From the NCBI RefSeq assembly GCF_022229005.1, contig NZ_JAKKFD010000075.1, positions 1 to 34,366 of the forward strand: a stretch of 34,366 nt of DNA, read 5' to 3'. The first letter of the stretch is position 1. Each line of letters opens with the position of its first letter. The stretch comes from Micromonospora trifolii (GTDB taxonomy: Bacteria > Actinomycetota > Actinomycetes > Mycobacteriales > Micromonosporaceae). The notes beneath the pieces are model-generated. The model ran no database searches. It saw only the letters and a program-made list of their open reading frames with translations, and was not told where the DNA came from. Both the position numbers and the translations under genes were made by a program. Shown in pieces: positions 6,833 through 14,656 of the stretch.

Positions 6833-7546
6833 GTGACCGACACCCCAGCGGCGCTGCGCGAGGCGCACCACGCTGACGTCTCCGGCGGCTGGCTCCGCCC
6901 GGCCGTCTTCGGCGCGATGGACGGCCTGGTCACCAACATCGCCCTGATCGCCGGCGTCGGCGGTGGCGGGGTGTCGCCGCGCAGCATCGTGCTCACCGGC
7001 AGCGCCGGCCTCGTCGCCGGTGCGATCTCGATGGGGCTCGGCGAGTACACCAGCGTGCGCTCCGCCAACGAGCAGGTCGCCGCCGAGGTCGCCAAGGAGC
7101 GGCGGGAACTGGAACGGCACCCCGAGGCGGAGGCCCGGGAGTTGGCCGACGCGTGGGTGGCCCGGGGTCTGCCCCGGGACCTCGCCACCCAGGTCGCCGA
7201 GGCGGTGCGGCGCGACCCGGAGGAGGCGCTGCGGGTGCACGTCCGCGAGGAGTTGGGCGTCGACCCCGACGACCAGCCCAGCCCGTGGGCCGCCGCGATC
7301 TCGTCGTTCCTGTTCTTCTCGGTCGGCGCGCTGGTGCCGCTGCTGCCGTACCTGCTCGGTGCCACCGAGCTGTGGCTGGCGCTCGCCGTCGGCGGGCTCG
7401 GGCTGTTCGCCGCCGGTGCCGTGGTGGCCCGCTTCACCAAGCGTCCCTGGTGGACCAGCGGGCTGCGCCAGCTGGTGCTGGGCGCCGCGGCGGCCGGCGC
7501 CACCTACCTGATCGGCTCGCTGATCGGCGTGCCGGGCGGGCTGTGA
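6833..7546 (+). CDS. VIT1/CCC1 family metal transporter
   Basis: The 237-residue membrane protein has the CCC1/VIT1 layout. TM1 (about 21-47) carries GAMDGLVTNIALIAGV, and TM2 (52-74) carries GLVAGAISMGLGEYTSVRSANE, the family signature in which M/G/E residues line the ion path. A Glu-rich cytoplasmic helical segment (75-150) corresponds to the metal-binding domain. Three further helices follow (about 155-180, 184-205, 213-232). Family members move Fe2+ or Mn2+ out of the cytoplasm by proton exchange. Which metal applies here is unknown. The GTG at 6833 overlaps the stop of the copy C mini-ORF by four bases and has AAGGG upstream. The gene converges on the DUF385 fusion gene, only six bases separating the stops. 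Confidence 0.92.
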   Translation: MTDTPAALREAHHADVSGGWLRPAVFGAMDGLVTNIALIAGVGGGGVSPRSIVLTGSAGLVAGAISMGLGEYTSVRSANEQVAAEVAKERRELERHPEAEARELADAWVARGLPRDLATQVAEAVRRDPEEALRVHVREELGVDPDDQPSPWAAAISSFLFFSVGALVPLLPYLLGATELWLALAVGGLGLFAAGAVVARFTKRPWWTSGLRQLVLGAAAAGATYLIGSLIGVPGGL

Positions 7547-7552
7547 CGCGCC

Positions 7553-8614
7553 TCAGCTGCTGAGCAGCTCGTCGATCGTGCCGTCGACAGCGCGACCACG
7601 GGCGGCCAACTCCTCGGCCTGCCGGGCCAGCACCACACCCACCTCGGTCATGTCCGCCCCGGCCAACCCGGTGCGCGACACCGCGTCCCCCGGGTCACGG
7701 AAGTAGGTGCGACTCAGCAGACCGGTCACCGTGGCCGCCGCCAGCCGGGCCTCACCCAGCATCAGCAGAGCCTGATCGGTCTCGTACCACTCGGCGAGCC
7801 GGGCCGCCCGGGAGTGCGCCGCGCTGCCCCGGTACCACGCCTGTCGGGCCGCGGTGCTGAACTCCGCCGGTCGGGCCCGAGCCAGTCGGCCGAGATGCTC
7901 GTCGCGCAGCGTCCGCAACCAGCCCGTCGGATCGTGCAACGCCTGCGTGGTGACGTACCGGTCGGCGGTCAGTGGCCAGAGCGGGGAGAGCACCCGGGCC
8001 TGGGCCAGGTAGTCCTCGGCGGCGGCCACTGTCAGGTCGACGAGCACCCCGTCCACCCGCCGGGTCGCCGGCGGCGGGCCCGTACCGGGCCGATAGGTGA
8101 CCACCAGCATTCCCGCCTCGCGGTCCCCGCCGCCGTCGTCGTCACCGTGCGCCAACGGCCCGTGCACCGCGATCGCGAGCGCATCGGCCGGGAACCGCCG
8201 TCGGTACGTGCGGTACGCGGGCCACTCGGTGACCAGCAACTGCCACAACCGCTCCCGTTCGGCGCCGGACGCCCGCTCGGCCCGCACCGTGACCCGCCGC
8301 CCCTTCACGTCCACCTCGGCGGCGGGATCGGCGAGCAGGTTCATCGCCCAACCGGGGTGCTGGGTCTGCCCCCAGTTGGAGCCGATCACCACGAACGCGT
8401 CGCCGTCCGGCACGAAGACCAGCGGATTGCTGCGGGGCTTACCCGAACGGCGGCCGGTCGTGGTGATCACCAGGGACGGGATCAGGCCCAGCGCGACCAC
8501 CCGGCCCCGGGTGAGGCGGCCGACCACCCGATCGGCGGGAACCAGCAGACGCGCCGCCTTGCCGAACCAACGATGATGACCCAGCCGACGGGTGACTCTT
8601 CCCAGCACTGACAC
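7553..8614 (-). CDS. DUF385 (deazaflavin-dependent nitroreductase-type) domain fused to a kanamycin-nucleotidyltransferase-like domain
   Basis: Residues 1-141 fit the nitroreductase/quinone reductase DUF385 family: TTTGRRSGKPRSNPLVFV (51-68), SNWGQTQHPGWAMNL (79-93) and WPAYRTYRRR near its end. Family members are F420-dependent reductases, such as mycobacterial Ddn. Residues from about 146 on resemble the ANT(4')/kanamycin nucleotidyltransferase fold: HGPLAHGDDD (151-160) at the GS-loop, D164/E166 where the metal-binding DxE belongs, then PLWPLTADRY and the helical half ending in GLLSRTYF. The join is abrupt. The usual C-terminal strand of DUF385 and the first helix of the nucleotidyltransferase are missing, and two extra residues follow the DxE. 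The second domain may not be catalytic. The GTG at 8614 is the chosen start. The gene may be a genuine fusion, an in-frame deletion product or an assembly chimera. Confidence 0.72.
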   Translation of the reverse strand: MSVLGRVTRRLGHHRWFGKAARLLVPADRVVGRLTRGRVVALGLIPSLVITTTGRRSGKPRSNPLVFVPDGDAFVVIGSNWGQTQHPGWAMNLLADPAAEVDVKGRRVTVRAERASGAERERLWQLLVTEWPAYRTYRRRFPADALAIAVHGPLAHGDDDGGGDREAGMLVVTYRPGTGPPPATRRVDGVLVDLTVAAAEDYLAQARVLSPLWPLTADRYVTTQALHDPTGWLRTLRDEHLGRLARARPAEFSTAARQAWYRGSAAHSRAARLAEWYETDQALLMLGEARLAAATVTGLLSRTYFRDPGDAVSRTGLAGADMTEVGVVLARQAEELAARGRAVDGTIDELLSS

Positions 8615-8689
8615 GCCGATCAGTCTGCCGGCTGCCCGGCCCCGGCGGCACCCCCGCGCGGTCCCCCTTTCGGTCGCCCGGCGGATCGG

Positions 8690-11467
8690 TCAGTCCAGTT
8701 GCCGTTCGATCGGCAGCCGGGCCCTGGTGAACAGGCCCGCCCCGAGCATCGCCACCACCGGCACCAGCACCAGGACCCCGAGCGCGGGCCACGGCACCAG
8801 AAACGGGTACGGGTCTGTCGCCGGCCAGTCACTGGCGTACTGCCGGTTCACCGAGACCAGCACGATCGCGGCGGTGCCGAGGCCGGCCACGATGCCCAGC
8901 ACCGAGCCGAGACCGGCGATGACCCCGGCCTGGCAGATCGCCAGCAGCCGGCGTACCGCCGGGGCCGCGCCGACAGCCGCGAGGGTGGTCAGCTCGGCAC
9001 GTCCCTCGGCGGCGGCGAGCGCTGTGGCGATCCCGGCTGCCCCCACGGTGATCAGCCCGGCCGCCGCCGCGAGCAGCAGGAGCAACGGTGAGATGTCGCG
9101 CGGGGCGCCGCCGTTCTCCACGCTCAGCGCGAGCGTCCCGAATGGCCGCAGGACGGCAGCGAACCGTGCCTGTTGCTCCTCGTCGGGCGGGGTCGTGGTG
9201 CCGATCACCCAGCCGGTCTGAGACCAGCGCAGGCCGAGTTGCCGGGCGGCGGCGGCGGACAGCAGCAGACGGGACTGGCCGGTCGCCCGCGGCAGCGCGT
9301 ACCCCGGAAGGTCGTGGGCGGTGGCCGGCGTGTTCGGCCCGGCCTCGACCTCGGTGACCCGGACGGTCACCAGGCCGTCGTGCAGGTAGCGAGGGTCGGT
9401 CACCACCACGCCACCGGCGCGCAGCACGGCCGTGGCGGCGGCGGTCGTCGCCGGGTCCACGCCGGTGAGCAGGGGGAGTGCGGTCCCGTCGTCGACTCCG
9501 GCTTCCACGTAGCCGCCGAAGTAGTCCGCCTCGCGAATCTGGCAGCGGGGATCGGCGCGGGCCTGCTGGCGCTGCGCGGCGGGGAGTTGAACGCCGGGCT
9601 GCCAGGGGCAGGCCCGGGTCAGCGGGAGCACTGGTGCGATGTCGCAGTAGCCGGTGCGCCCCGTCCCGCAGCTCGGTGTGTGCACCGGGGCGACCGCGCC
9701 GACCCCGAGCTGATTCCGGGCCGCGTCGGTGATCTGGGCCAGCGTTGGCTGCCCGGCCGATCCGACCGGGCTGACCATGACGTGGCCGGTCGGCAGAGCC
9801 GGCCGGTAGGCGCGCGCGTCGCGGGCGCCGTCGCTGGCCAGGTATCCGCCGAGGGCGACGCTGCTGGCGACGGCGGCCATCACGGCGCAGATGGCCGGTG
9901 CCGCGGCGGCCCGGTTGCGGCTGGCGTCGCGCAACGCGATCCGTGGTGCCAGCGGCAACACCCGGCCGAGGCGGGCGAGCACCCCGAGCAGCGTGGGCGT
10001 GCAGCAGACCAGGCCCAACTCGCCGAGGATCAGCCCGGTGAGAACCACCGCCGGGGAAGTCCGGGTGGCCCCGAACGCCGCCAGCCCCGCACCGCCGACC
10101 ACCAGCGCCAGTCCGAGCGCCAACCACCGGCCCGGGGATTTCGCCGGGGTGCGCCGTCCGGCGAGCCCGGCGCTGACGTCCTGCCGGGCGGCGGTCCAGG
10201 CCGGTGCCAGCGCGGCGAGCACCCCGGCCAGCACAGCGACGCCACCGAGCAGGACCAGCGCGCTCGGCCAGCAGCGGTAGCCGCCGAAACGGGCGGTGAA
10301 GACGTACTGCTCCATCAGCGGGCGACCGGCGAACGCCGCGCCGACGCCGACCAGCAGGCCGGCGGCGGCCCCCAGCACACCCAGCACCACACCGTCGGCC
10401 AGCACGACCCGGCGAAGCTGGGCGGCGTCCCCGCCCGCCACAGCTACCAGCGCCAGGTCCCGTCGGCGGCGACGGACGCCGACGGCGAAGGCCGGCCCGA
10501 CCAGCAGGACGACCTCCAGCAGCCCGAGGCCGGCGATCAGGACGCCGGTGCTCAGGTCGTTCGGGTTGTCCCCCATGATCGAACCGAGCCACGTCCGGTC
10601 CGCTCCGGTCACCGCGCCGGTCCGGTGTCGCGCGGTGACCACCACCCCACGGTCGTTGAGCCGGGACACCAGCGCCGCGTCGACGGTGCCCGGCACGTCC
10701 GCCAGCCAGACTCCGTCCGGGTCCGGACCGGTCGATGGCGCGGCCCCCGGGTGCAGCGCCACCACCGGTCCGAGGTCGTCGGGAAACTCGACAACCCCCA
10801 CCACTGTGTACGCCCTGCTGCCGTCGGCGGCGGCCACGGCGTGGCCGAGGCGCAGGTCCAGACGACGCAGCGCCCTCGGACTGACAGCTACCTCACCGGG
10901 CTGCTGCGGCGCCCGGCCGGCCCGGAACCGCACCAGCCCACGGGCCAGCGGATCGGTGAGGTCCAGCACCCGGCCGTTCACCACCTCGTCGCGGCGCGGG
11001 CCCCGCAGGGTCAGCGGGACGTGCGGACGCACCTCGGTGACCCGGCTGCCCGGCCCGAGCAGTGCGGTCAGCTGGGCCGCGGTGACCTTCGCGGGGAGTT
11101 CACCGTCGCGGGTGTACCAGCCCTCACCCCACTCGTCCTGCCCCACCGGGGCGTTGGCGATCCACTGCAACTGCGCGTCGGCCACGCCGAGCCGGCGGTC
11201 GACGCGCTCCTGTGGGGTCAGCTCGGCCATGTCGTAACTCGCCGCCAGGAAGGCCAGCGCCGCCACCGGCATGGCGATCATCGCGAGCACCAGGACGGTC
11301 CGCCGCCGGGACCGACGTGACTCCCGGCGGGCGATCCGCAGCGCCGCCCGCCAGGAGCCGGTCAGCTCGGCGAACCGTCGCCGGCCGACCGGGGTGGGTG
11401 GCGCGACCGGCCGCGGCGTCGCGGTGTCGGCCCGAGCGGGGGACCGCGTCGGACGGCGGATGGTCAC
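8690..11467 (-). CDS. ABC transporter permease, FtsX-like (MacB/duplicated type)
   Basis: The 925-residue membrane protein has an Arg-rich cytoplasmic N-terminus, a first TM at about 57-77 and a large extracytoplasmic domain (about 80-300). A three-helix FtsX block follows (LLEVVLLVGPAFAVG onward). A second TM pair leads to another extracytoplasmic domain, and the protein ends in a second FtsX block (LLLLAAAAGLITVGAAGIA to the C-terminus). This duplicated FtsX architecture belongs to type VII ABC systems that do mechanotransmission or export of lipids, peptides or drugs rather than simple import. The GTG at 11467 overlaps the TGA of the ATPase gene by four bases, so the two are coupled partners of one transporter. 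The substrate is unknown. Confidence 0.9.
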   Translation of the reverse strand: MTIRRPTRSPARADTATPRPVAPPTPVGRRRFAELTGSWRAALRIARRESRRSRRRTVLVLAMIAMPVAALAFLAASYDMAELTPQERVDRRLGVADAQLQWIANAPVGQDEWGEGWYTRDGELPAKVTAAQLTALLGPGSRVTEVRPHVPLTLRGPRRDEVVNGRVLDLTDPLARGLVRFRAGRAPQQPGEVAVSPRALRRLDLRLGHAVAAADGSRAYTVVGVVEFPDDLGPVVALHPGAAPSTGPDPDGVWLADVPGTVDAALVSRLNDRGVVVTARHRTGAVTGADRTWLGSIMGDNPNDLSTGVLIAGLGLLEVVLLVGPAFAVGVRRRRRDLALVAVAGGDAAQLRRVVLADGVVLGVLGAAAGLLVGVGAAFAGRPLMEQYVFTARFGGYRCWPSALVLLGGVAVLAGVLAALAPAWTAARQDVSAGLAGRRTPAKSPGRWLALGLALVVGGAGLAAFGATRTSPAVVLTGLILGELGLVCCTPTLLGVLARLGRVLPLAPRIALRDASRNRAAAAPAICAVMAAVASSVALGGYLASDGARDARAYRPALPTGHVMVSPVGSAGQPTLAQITDAARNQLGVGAVAPVHTPSCGTGRTGYCDIAPVLPLTRACPWQPGVQLPAAQRQQARADPRCQIREADYFGGYVEAGVDDGTALPLLTGVDPATTAAATAVLRAGGVVVTDPRYLHDGLVTVRVTEVEAGPNTPATAHDLPGYALPRATGQSRLLLSAAAARQLGLRWSQTGWVIGTTTPPDEEQQARFAAVLRPFGTLALSVENGGAPRDISPLLLLLAAAAGLITVGAAGIATALAAAEGRAELTTLAAVGAAPAVRRLLAICQAGVIAGLGSVLGIVAGLGTAAIVLVSVNRQYASDWPATDPYPFLVPWPALGVLVLVPVVAMLGAGLFTRARLPIERQLD

Positions 11468-12198
11468 CGGTCGCTGCCGGACAGCAGTTGCTCGACACTG
11501 CCCAGCGGTGCCGTCGTGTCGACCAGCACGCCGTCGCGGAGGAACACCACCCGGTCGGCCCAGCCGGCGTGCCGCGCCTCGTGGGTCACCAGCACTCCGG
11601 CGGCGCCCGCGTCGATCCGGCGGCGCAGCAGGTGCAGCACCGCCTCACCGGTCTGGGAGTCCAACGCCCCGGTGGGCTCGTCGGCGAGGACCAGCCGGCG
11701 TTCGCCCACCAGCGCGCGGGCGATCGCCACCCGCTGCTGCTGCCCGCCGGAGAGCTGGTCCGGGAAACGGTCGCCCATCGCGGGCAGGCCCACCTCGGTG
11801 AGGGCGGCCATGGCCAGTGCACGGGCCCGACGTCCGCTGGTCCCGTCGAGTTCCAACGGGAGCGCCACGTTCTCCAGTGCGCTCAGACTGCCCAGCAGGT
11901 TGAGCTGCTGGAAGATGTAGCCGATCCGACGGCGGCGCAACTGGGCCAGCCCGCGGCGGTCCAGTGCCCCCAGCGGTTGCCCCTCGACCCGGACCTCGCC
12001 GCCGGTGGGGCGGTCCAACCCACCGGCGAGAGCCAGCAGTGTCGATTTGCCGGAGCCGGACGGCCCCATCACGGCGACCAACTCGCCGGGCCGGACGACC
12101 AGGCTGACGCCGCGCAGCGCGTGCACCGCCGCCGGCCCGGTGCCGTGGGTGCGGTGGACGGCGCGTAGCTCCAGCACCGCGTCGTCCGATCCGCTCAC
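11464..12198 (-). CDS. ABC transporter ATP-binding protein (LolD/MacB-type)
   Basis: This is the ATPase of the adjoining FtsX permease. It has Walker A GPSGSGKS (45-52), Q-loop FQQLNLL (97-103), signature LSGGQ (149-153), Walker B LVLADEPTG with E174, D-loop ALD (178-180) and H-loop VTHE (His206). The QQLNLL and DEPTGALD forms are typical of the LolD/MacB/FtsE subfamily. I chose the GTG at 12198 over an ATG at 12222 for two reasons. It has GGAGG seven bases upstream on the minus strand, and it overlaps the padR stop TGA by four bases, the pattern seen throughout this window. This gives 244 residues, the normal size. Order on the strand is padR, ATPase, permease. Confidence 0.94.
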   Translation of the reverse strand: MSGSDDAVLELRAVHRTHGTGPAAVHALRGVSLVVRPGELVAVMGPSGSGKSTLLALAGGLDRPTGGEVRVEGQPLGALDRRGLAQLRRRRIGYIFQQLNLLGSLSALENVALPLELDGTSGRRARALAMAALTEVGLPAMGDRFPDQLSGGQQQRVAIARALVGERRLVLADEPTGALDSQTGEAVLHLLRRRIDAGAAGVLVTHEARHAGWADRVVFLRDGVLVDTTAPLGSVEQLLSGSDR

Positions 12199-12797
12199 CG
12201 TCTTGCCTCCTCGCCGGCCCATCGAGCCGCGTCCCGCACGTCAGCGTCATCGGGTCGGGGAGCGGGAGGCGCCGGGCCGCTGGGTTGGTGCCGGACCAGA
12301 CTGGTCTCGCAGTGGTCCAGCCAGCGCACCTCGGCCTCGGCCTGGAACACCATCGAGTCCAGTACGAGGCGCCAGGGAAGGTCCTCCGGCCGGTTGCTGC
12401 CGTACTTCAACCGGGTCAACTCCTGAAGGGCCCGCATCGTCGCGCTGCGTTGGGCCTGCACCACCGACCGCACGTCGACCCCGGGGGTGGTCAGCGCCAG
12501 CGCCAACTTGATCGCCAGCTCGTCGCGGGGTCGGTCGTTACGGCTGATCGGGGTGGCGAACCACAGCGCCAGGTCCGCCCGGCCGGCGTCGGTGATCTCG
12601 TACGGGCGCTGCCCGGCCTCGCTCTCCGGCAGCGGGCGCACCAGACCGTCCCGTTCCAGCCGGGACAGCGTGGTGTAGACCTGCCCGATGTTCAGTGGCC
12701 AGGTCGAGCCGGTCGACTCCTCGAACGCGGCGCGCAGCTGGTAGCCGTACATCTGGCCGCGTTCGAGCAGGGCGAGCAACCCGTGACGGATGGACAT
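12195..12797 (-). CDS. PadR family transcriptional regulator
   Basis: The 200-residue product has an N-terminal winged helix: residues 3-30 (IRHGLLALLERGQMYGYQLR), recognition helix around NIGQVYTTLSRLERDGLV (36-53) and wing around PYEITDAGR. A longer helical C-terminal part (about 100-180) is typical of PadR subfamily 1 dimerisation. Members are repressors released by drugs or phenolics and often control a linked ABC exporter, as the arrangement here suggests. The ATG at 12797 lies eight bases after a -10 element and has no Shine-Dalgarno, so the message is probably leaderless. A 38-codon upstream extension is open but crosses that promoter and palindrome. The gene very likely represses its own operon. 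Confidence 0.92.
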   Translation of the reverse strand: MSIRHGLLALLERGQMYGYQLRAAFEESTGSTWPLNIGQVYTTLSRLERDGLVRPLPESEAGQRPYEITDAGRADLALWFATPISRNDRPRDELAIKLALALTTPGVDVRSVVQAQRSATMRALQELTRLKYGSNRPEDLPWRLVLDSMVFQAEAEVRWLDHCETSLVRHQPSGPAPPAPRPDDADVRDAARWAGEEARR

Positions 12798-12805
12798 GGC
12801 AACGG

Positions 12806-12834
12806 AGTATGCATACCTGGTATGCGCACCGCAA
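12806..12834 (-). promoter_or_regulatory. padR operon promoter with palindromic operator in the spacer
   Basis: On the minus strand, TTGCGG (-35, 12834-12829), a 17-base spacer and CATACT (-10, 12811-12806) precede the padR ATG by eight bases. Within it lies the perfect 15-base palindrome GCATACC-N-GGTATGC (12811-12825). A second overlapping palindrome GTATGCATAC spans 12807-12816, so GTATGC half-sites occur three times. A dimeric repressor bound here would block RNA polymerase. PadR itself is the obvious candidate. Confidence 0.65.
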
Positions 12835-12850
12835 CCGGAGTGGACCGGGT

Positions 12851-13288
12851 TCAGGTGGGTCGACCGGGAAACGGGACAGTCAGCGGGGTCTGCCCGGCGG
12901 TCTTCCGCCACCTGGTGGCCCGCACCGCGTACTCGACGAGGGCGGCCAGCGCCTGGTCCCGGTCGGCGCCGGTTGTGGACGCCAGGGCGGCTCGCCAGTG
13001 CGCGGCCGTGCGCTCCTCCACCTCGGCGGCGAGCCGCAGAGCGCTGGCCCGATCGGTGACCGGGAACGGCAGGGCGTATCCGGCGCGGTCCGGTGGGACG
13101 ACGCCGCCGGCCGTGGTGAGCTGCACCACCAGCGCGTCGCGCCGGCGTCGGTGCGCGGCCTCCGCCTGGCGTGCCGCGTCCCGCGCCGCCTCGCTGAGCC
13201 GGACACCGATCCGTCCGTAGGCGTAGATGGCCGCGTACTCGGCGGACAGGGCGGCGGCGAGTGCCTCCCCGGCGGACGGCTGCCTCAC
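12851..13288 (-). CDS. Ferritin-like DUF4439 domain protein
   Basis: The 145-residue, mostly helical product has ALSAEYAAIYAYGRIGVRLSE (residues 13-33), followed by AARQAEAAHRRRRDALVVQL and a second helical pair with VEERTAAHWRAAL. This fits the DUF4439 ferritin-like family of actinobacteria, whose role is not established. Glu/His residues in helices 1 and 2 sit where diiron ligands would be, but a complete ExxH pair set is not obvious, so metal binding is uncertain. There is no signal peptide. The GTG start at 13288 overlaps the stop of the upstream Tat lipoprotein gene by four bases, so the two are a coupled pair. Its stop is 53 bases before the padR start, and padR has its own promoter. 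Confidence 0.78.
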   Translation of the reverse strand: MRQPSAGEALAAALSAEYAAIYAYGRIGVRLSEAARDAARQAEAAHRRRRDALVVQLTTAGGVVPPDRAGYALPFPVTDRASALRLAAEVEERTAAHWRAALASTTGADRDQALAALVEYAVRATRWRKTAGQTPLTVPFPGRPT

Positions 13289-13812
13289 TTCAGTGCCTCC
13301 TGGTGCGTTGCCCGAGCGGCGACGATCGACCCGAGTAGCGCCGCCCGCTCGGCGGGCGCCGCGGCGCAGGCGGCGGTGGCGGACTGCTGAGCGGTCTTCT
13401 CCAGCGCCCGCAGAGCGGCGCGCGCGCCACTCGGATCGGCGGCCGGGGCGGCGGTCGGGGCGGCGGAGGCCGCCGACGGCACTGTCACACCGATCACCCG
13501 GGCCAGCTCGGTGGCGTGCGCGGTGTGCGTCTCGGCGATCGGGTTGAGCCGGTCGGCGAGTTCGGGATGGGCGGTCGCGCTCGCCCGGTACGCGGCGGCC
13601 AGCGCGAGTGACTCGTCCACCATCGGCCGCAGCGGGTCGGGCGGCGGGGCCGGTTGGTCGTCGCGGTCGAAAAGATCACAGCCGGTCAGCGGCGTCACGG
13701 CGCCGCCGAGCACCAGCAGCACCCCGGCGCTCAGGAGCTTTCGCCGGGAATGTCCGGATGCTTGGTCGCGCTGTGTCGTTCTGCCGATCCCCACCGGGCA
13801 AGTCAACACCAT
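13285..13812 (-). CDS. Tat-type lipoprotein with ferritin-like helical domain
   Basis: From the ATG at 13812 the protein has 175 residues. The N-terminus carries a twin-arginine motif SRRKLL (22-27), a hydrophobic stretch and a lipobox LTGC with Cys45, predicting Tat export and lipid anchoring. The mature part begins with an acidic, Pro-rich linker. A helical region follows (MVDESLALAAAYRASATAHPELADRL and AETHTAHATELARVIG). Then come an Ala/Pro linker and another helical pair, similar in pattern to ferritin-like DUF4439 relatives. Function is unknown. The gene is first of a coupled pair with the cytoplasmic ferritin-like protein and diverges from rimP across about 155 bases. GTG codons at 13809 and 13794 are alternative starts that keep the signal peptide. 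Confidence 0.72.
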   Translation of the reverse strand: MVLTCPVGIGRTTQRDQASGHSRRKLLSAGVLLVLGGAVTPLTGCDLFDRDDQPAPPPDPLRPMVDESLALAAAYRASATAHPELADRLNPIAETHTAHATELARVIGVTVPSAASAAPTAAPAADPSGARAALRALEKTAQQSATAACAAAPAERAALLGSIVAARATHQEALK

Positions 13813-13875
13813 CCGTGCCGGTCCGGGGGGCACCGGCGTCGGTGCGCCGCCCGGTCCGCCGCCGGGCAGGCGCGT

Positions 13876-13881
13876 TACGCT
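13876..13881 (+). promoter_or_regulatory. Possible -10 element for the rimP operon
   Basis: TACGCT is the best TANNNT match in the rimP/lipoprotein divergent region, about 85 bases before the rimP ATG. No convincing -35 accompanies it, so this is weak. rimP itself has good ribosome binding sequence (GGGAGAGG and GGAG before 13967). Confidence 0.25.
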
Positions 13882-13966
13882 CTGCGCAACCACCGGCGTG
13901 TCCACTCCGGTGGCGTGCCGGCATGGCGGGACGACCGGCCCCGTCGACCAGGGAGAGGGTGCGGAG

Positions 13967-14656
13967 ATGACGCAGCGTGGCCGTGCCACCAGGCCGACGG
14001 GTCAACCCCGCGGTGCTGCGGGCCCCCGCGGCGGTGACCTCGCCGCCCGGCGGGACCGACTGCGGGCCGTGATCGAGCCGGTGGTCAACGACGAGGGCTA
14101 CGACCTGGAGGACCTGTCGGTTTCCCGGGCCGGCCGCCGGCACGTGGTGCGGGTGATGGTGGACACCGACGGCGGGATCGACCTGGACGCCGTCGCGCAC
14201 GTCTCCCGTGCGGTCTCGGCCGCGCTGGACGCCGCGGAGGAGACCGGTGGCGACATCGTCGCCGGCGAGTACCAACTGGAAGTCAGCTCGCCCGGCGTCG
14301 ACCGGCCGCTCACCCTGCCCCGCCACTGGCGGCGCAACGTGGGCCGACTGGTCAAGGTCACCGCCCGGGGCGCGGCCGCGCTGCCCGGCCAGCGGGGCGA
14401 GCAGCCCGCCGGTGACCGTCAGCTGACCGGCCGGGTGGTCGCGGCCGACGACGAGGGCGTGCACCTGGAGACCGACGACGGCCGCGCCGCCTGGGCGTAC
14501 GCCCAGCTGGGCCCCGGCCGCGTGCAGGTCGAATTCACCCGGCTCGCCGAACTCGGTGAGCCGGACGACGAGTTCGACGACACGGACGATTCCGACGAGA
14601 TCGACGATTCAGACGACATCGACGACGAAGATGATGTGGAGGACGAGGAGAGGTGA
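13967..14656 (+). CDS. rimP: Ribosome maturation factor RimP
   Basis: RimP is needed for 30S subunit maturation. The 229-residue product has the alpha-beta N-terminal domain (LRAVIEPVVNDEGYDLEDLSV, 32-52), the hinge motif EVSSPGVDRPL with SPG at 108-110, and the SH3-like C-terminal domain ending near VEFTRL. Two additions are notable. About 25 residues of Arg/Gly-rich sequence precede the fold. A tail from about 199 to the end is almost entirely Asp/Glu (DDEFDDTDDSDEIDDSDD and on). The ATG at 13967 has GGAG close upstream. The TGA overlaps the nusA GTG by four bases. It heads the operon rimP-nusA-ylxR-infB, as in other actinobacteria. Confidence 0.95.
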   Translation: MTQRGRATRPTGQPRGAAGPRGGDLAARRDRLRAVIEPVVNDEGYDLEDLSVSRAGRRHVVRVMVDTDGGIDLDAVAHVSRAVSAALDAAEETGGDIVAGEYQLEVSSPGVDRPLTLPRHWRRNVGRLVKVTARGAAALPGQRGEQPAGDRQLTGRVVAADDEGVHLETDDGRAAWAYAQLGPGRVQVEFTRLAELGEPDDEFDDTDDSDEIDDSDDIDDEDDVEDEER

